From: Chlamydiales bacterium
GTDB taxonomy: Bacteria; Chlamydiota; Chlamydiia; Chlamydiales; FEN-1388
Direction: 5' to 3'
NCBI GenBank assembly: GCA_021372185.1
Contig: JAJFUY010000379.1
Coordinates: forward strand, 1-9,838
Length of the DNA: 9,838 nucleotides
Position 1 is the stretch's first letter. Each line of letters opens with the position of its first letter. The notes under the pieces were generated by a model. That model was not told the origin of the DNA and did no database searches. It saw only the letters and a list, made by a program, of their open reading frames with translations. Of the stretch, positions 7,852 through 9,838 are shown piece after piece. The translations under genes and the position numbers were made by a program.

Positions 7852-9581
7852 TGGAAAAAATTAAAGACGCAGGGTCCCTTCTTTGGGTATACCCCAAGAA
7901 GGACCCCGTACTTTTAGATAAGATCATCCAGGAATTCCACCTGCACCCGGTACTTGCACAAGTACTGGCATCACGTGGAATTACCTCTTTTGAAGACATC
8001 CATTATTATCTCTACGGCAAACTGCCGGATCTTCACGACCCCTATCTCTTTGCAGAAATGCCTCAGGCAGTAAAGCGTATACGCCAGGCGATACTAGCAG
8101 AAGAAAATATTTTAATTTACGGCGATAACGACGTTGACGGTATGACGGGCACGGCCCTTATGTCGGAGATGCTCAACTTTGTAGGCGCAAAGGTTTTTCA
8201 CTACATTTCAAATCGTACCACGCTTCTTCGTCAGAGTATGATTTTAGATGCGCTAGAATATGCATTAAAGACTCACTGCACACTTCTTATTACTGTCGAT
8301 TGCGGCATCACGGCAGCTGAACAGATTGAAGAGGTTGTCAGACAAAAGATTGATGTGATCATTACAGATCACCATGAACCAACAAATAAAATTCCGCTCT
8401 GTGTAGCTACGCTAAATCCAAAACTTGTAAGTTCAGAATATCCTAACCGAGAACTTACTGGAGTGGGTGTTGCCTTTAAGCTGGCTTGTGCGTTAACTGA
8501 GCACCTTATTGAAGAAGGGATGCTGCCGGCTAAAAAAGTAGACTTAAAGCGCTATTTAGATTTGGTAGCTATTGGTACAGTATCTGACATGGGACTTTTA
8601 CTTGGTGAAAACCGTATTTTAGTCTCTTACGGTTTAGAGCAGTTACGTAAAACAAAACGCATTGGCATAGCAAAACTGTTGTCGATTTGTGAAACAGATC
8701 TACGAGATTCAACCACATCCGTCATAGCTTCAAAAATTGCGCCGCGCCTAAATAGTTTGGGCAGAATTGCAGAACCTGAACAGGGTGTAAAGCTGCTTCT
8801 TGCCAAACAGGCATTAGCGGCTGAAAAGCTGGCCATTGAGCTAAACCTTTATAATATAGAGCGTCAAAAAATTGAGCGTCATATGTCAAAAGACGTAGAA
8901 AAGACGCTTGAGATGAACCCAGAAATTCTCAACCATAAAGCAATAGTTCTGACATCTCGTAAATGGCATCCTGGCATTATAGCCATATTAGCTATGCGTA
9001 TTTCTAAGCAGTATAATCGCCCCACAGTAATGATTGCACTTGATGGTCAGGTAGGCAAAGGGTCAATTCGTTCTATCCCGGAATTCCCGGTTTTGGGAGT
9101 GTTAAAGCAGCTCTCTGATTTGTTACTGAATTTTGGCGGGCACGACTCTGCTGCTGGATTATCAATTCGCGAAAGTTGTATAGAAGAATTTACAACGCGC
9201 TTTATAGCCATTGCGAATGAAACACTACATGAGCAGCACATAAGCCATAAGCTTAATATAGATGCCTTTGTACGCTTTGATGACCTTACCTTTGACCTGA
9301 TAGAGTCTTTAAAGCTTTTAGAGCCCTATGGTCATGGTAATCCTACTCCAATGCTCTATGCTGATTGCCAGCAGATCCAAGAACCAAAGATCATCGGCAA
9401 GCAGCACCTAAAGCTCTACCTAGAACACGAAGACCGCATGCTAGAGGGTATAGCCATAGGTCAAGGCTGGCGTCTACCGCAACTGCAAAAGCGCAACCTC
9501 TCGCTTCGCGTAGCCTTTACCCCTCAGGTAAATGGCTCAAGTATCCAGCTACTTATCCGCGATTTCCAAATCTTGCCTTAG
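7851..9581 (+). CDS. recJ: Single-stranded-DNA-specific exonuclease RecJ
   Basis: RecJ is a cytosolic 5'-3' single-strand DNA exonuclease of the DHH phosphoesterase superfamily, acting in RecF-pathway recombination, mismatch repair and base excision repair with Mn/Mg ions. The 576-residue length is normal for the family. Metal-binding and catalytic motifs are intact: YGDNDVDGMTG (90-100, Asp92/94/96), TVDCG (148-152), TDHHEP (172-177, the DHH signature) and VSDM with Asp246. The DHHA1 part contains KWHPGIIA (about 374) and the GGHDSAAG motif (429-436), followed by a C-terminal OB-like region from about 455. The start GTG shares its first base with the last base of the secDF stop TAG. No Shine-Dalgarno is evident, which fits translational coupling to secDF. 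The first 120 bases contain two strong inverted repeats. It is probably the last gene of a secDF-recJ operon, because a terminator follows about 120 bases later. Confidence 0.95.
   Translation: MEKIKDAGSLLWVYPKKDPVLLDKIIQEFHLHPVLAQVLASRGITSFEDIHYYLYGKLPDLHDPYLFAEMPQAVKRIRQAILAEENILIYGDNDVDGMTGTALMSEMLNFVGAKVFHYISNRTTLLRQSMILDALEYALKTHCTLLITVDCGITAAEQIEEVVRQKIDVIITDHHEPTNKIPLCVATLNPKLVSSEYPNRELTGVGVAFKLACALTEHLIEEGMLPAKKVDLKRYLDLVAIGTVSDMGLLLGENRILVSYGLEQLRKTKRIGIAKLLSICETDLRDSTTSVIASKIAPRLNSLGRIAEPEQGVKLLLAKQALAAEKLAIELNLYNIERQKIERHMSKDVEKTLEMNPEILNHKAIVLTSRKWHPGIIAILAMRISKQYNRPTVMIALDGQVGKGSIRSIPEFPVLGVLKQLSDLLLNFGGHDSAAGLSIRESCIEEFTTRFIAIANETLHEQHISHKLNIDAFVRFDDLTFDLIESLKLLEPYGHGNPTPMLYADCQQIQEPKIIGKQHLKLYLEHEDRMLEGIAIGQGWRLPQLQKRNLSLRVAFTPQVNGSSIQLLIRDFQILP
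7872..7906. repeat. Imperfect inverted repeat in the 5' coding part of recJ
   Basis: GGGTCC/GGACCC, TTCTT/AAGAA and GGG/CCC pair in nested order. They give a 14-bp stem with two single-base bulges (7878, 7884) and a loop of about 7 bases, only 20 bases inside recJ. The stem encodes part of the GSLLWVYPKKDP segment. There is no T-tract after it, so it does not look like a terminator; it may affect translation or mRNA stability. Confidence 0.75.
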
Positions 9582-9610
9582 TAAAATATCCCGTGCCCGA
9601 TTTTGTTTTT

Positions 9611-9649
9611 CTTATTCTTATTCTTATTCTTATTCTTATTCTTATTCTT
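9611..9649 (+). repeat. Hexanucleotide microsatellite (CTTATT)6 downstream of recJ
   Basis: Six exact tandem copies of CTTATT (9611-9646) plus a partial CTT, starting 29 bases after the recJ stop within a pyrimidine-rich tract. A complement of the repeat, AAGAATAAGA, lies at 9686-9695. Such a tract is prone to slipped-strand length change. It is outside any gene I can support. Confidence 0.95.
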
Positions 9650-9699
9650 GGTTTTATTCTGTCTTTTTTTTGACAGGCTTTAAAAAAGAATAAGACAAA

Positions 9700-9738
9700 G
9701 AGCCTTTTGCAAAACTTGCAAAAGGCTCGAATTTTCTT
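9700..9738 (+). terminator. Intrinsic terminator ending the secDF-recJ unit
   Basis: A perfect 13-bp stem (GAGCCTTTTGCAA at 9700-9712 with its complement at 9716-9728) with a 3-base AAC loop (in practice slightly opened) is followed by the modestly T-rich GAATTTTCTT. The interrupted T-tract makes it weaker-looking than the terminator after the translocase gene. It lies about 120 bases after the recJ stop. Confidence 0.85.
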
Positions 9739-9770
9739 AGACTGTAATTGAAAAAACGAGAAATTAAAAA

Positions 9771-9785
9771 GTCAAGAATCTTGAC
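9771..9785. promoter_or_regulatory. Operator-like palindrome overlapping a -35 box
   Basis: GTCAAGA-A-TCTTGAC is a perfect 7+1+7 palindrome. Five of the six bases of the TTGACA box (9781-9786) lie inside it, a placement typical of a repressor site. The cognate regulator is unknown, and it does not match the CIRCE consensus. Confidence 0.45.
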
Positions 9786-9812
9786 AGAACAAAATCCCTT
9801 TTCTGGTATATT
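9781..9812 (+). promoter_or_regulatory. Promoter for a gene beyond the right edge
   Basis: TTGACA (9781-9786, perfect -35 consensus) and TATATT (9807-9812) preceded by TGG (extended -10). The 20-bp spacing is longer than ideal, which an extended -10 can tolerate. It lies after the recJ terminator in an AT-rich setting and shares 13 bases around the -10 with the region before the ATP/ADP translocase gene. The gene it serves starts outside the window. Confidence 0.6.
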
Positions 9813-9838
9813 GTGAATCGCAAAATAACAACAAAACA

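Noticed and set aside
9365..9673. 102-codon plus-strand frame ending in alternating Leu-Ile residues
   Set aside because: It overlaps the end of recJ in another frame, and its tail is only the translated CTTATT microsatellite. It has no family resemblance.
9659..9676. CTGTC-T8-GACAG as a terminator
   Set aside because: The stem has only five pairs and the T-run is in the loop, not after it. The structure at 9700-9738 is the better terminator.
1..9838. CRISPR arrays, insertion sequences, tRNA or rRNA genes, toxin-antitoxin or defence systems
   Set aside because: Nothing with the required repeats, signatures or protein motifs was seen. The window is core housekeeping sequence.

Overview
The window looks like a piece of a chromosome from the phylum Chlamydiota, probably a lineage outside the family Chlamydiaceae (an environmental or amoeba-associated relative). 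Three things support this. There is a TLC-family ATP/ADP translocase, typical of obligate intracellular bacteria. SecD and SecF are fused into one very long protein, followed directly by recJ; I recall the same fused-secDF/recJ neighbourhood from Chlamydia trachomatis. The MurA reads as chlamydial along its length but keeps the catalytic cysteine that Chlamydiaceae have replaced by aspartate. Base composition is moderately AT-rich and even across the window, and I see no sign of recent transfer.

Layout: positions 1-1134 carry the 5' part of murA on the minus strand, cut by the left edge. A 389-base divergent intergenic region (1135-1523) separates it from the plus-strand ATP/ADP translocase gene (1524-3107), which ends in a strong intrinsic terminator (3136-3180). 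After a 184-base gap with an operator-like dyad comes the secDF fusion (3292-7851). It overlaps recJ (7851-9581) by one base (stop TAG / start GTG), so the two are almost certainly co-transcribed. Beyond recJ lie a hexanucleotide microsatellite (9611-9649), an intrinsic terminator (9700-9738), and a promoter with a perfect palindrome over its -35 (9771-9812). That promoter faces a gene beginning outside the window.

Functions: the genes are housekeeping or lifestyle core functions: peptidoglycan precursor synthesis (MurA), import of host ATP (translocase), proton-motive-force-driven completion of protein export (SecDF) and single-strand DNA exonuclease repair (RecJ). They form at least three transcription units rather than one system. 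I do not see a mobile element, CRISPR array, toxin-antitoxin pair, defence island, tRNA or rRNA. The points most worth a second look are the very large uncharacterised N-terminal region of SecDF, hairpins at the start of recJ, the microsatellite with its complementary tract, the palindrome at the right-edge promoter, and the cysteine in MurA.
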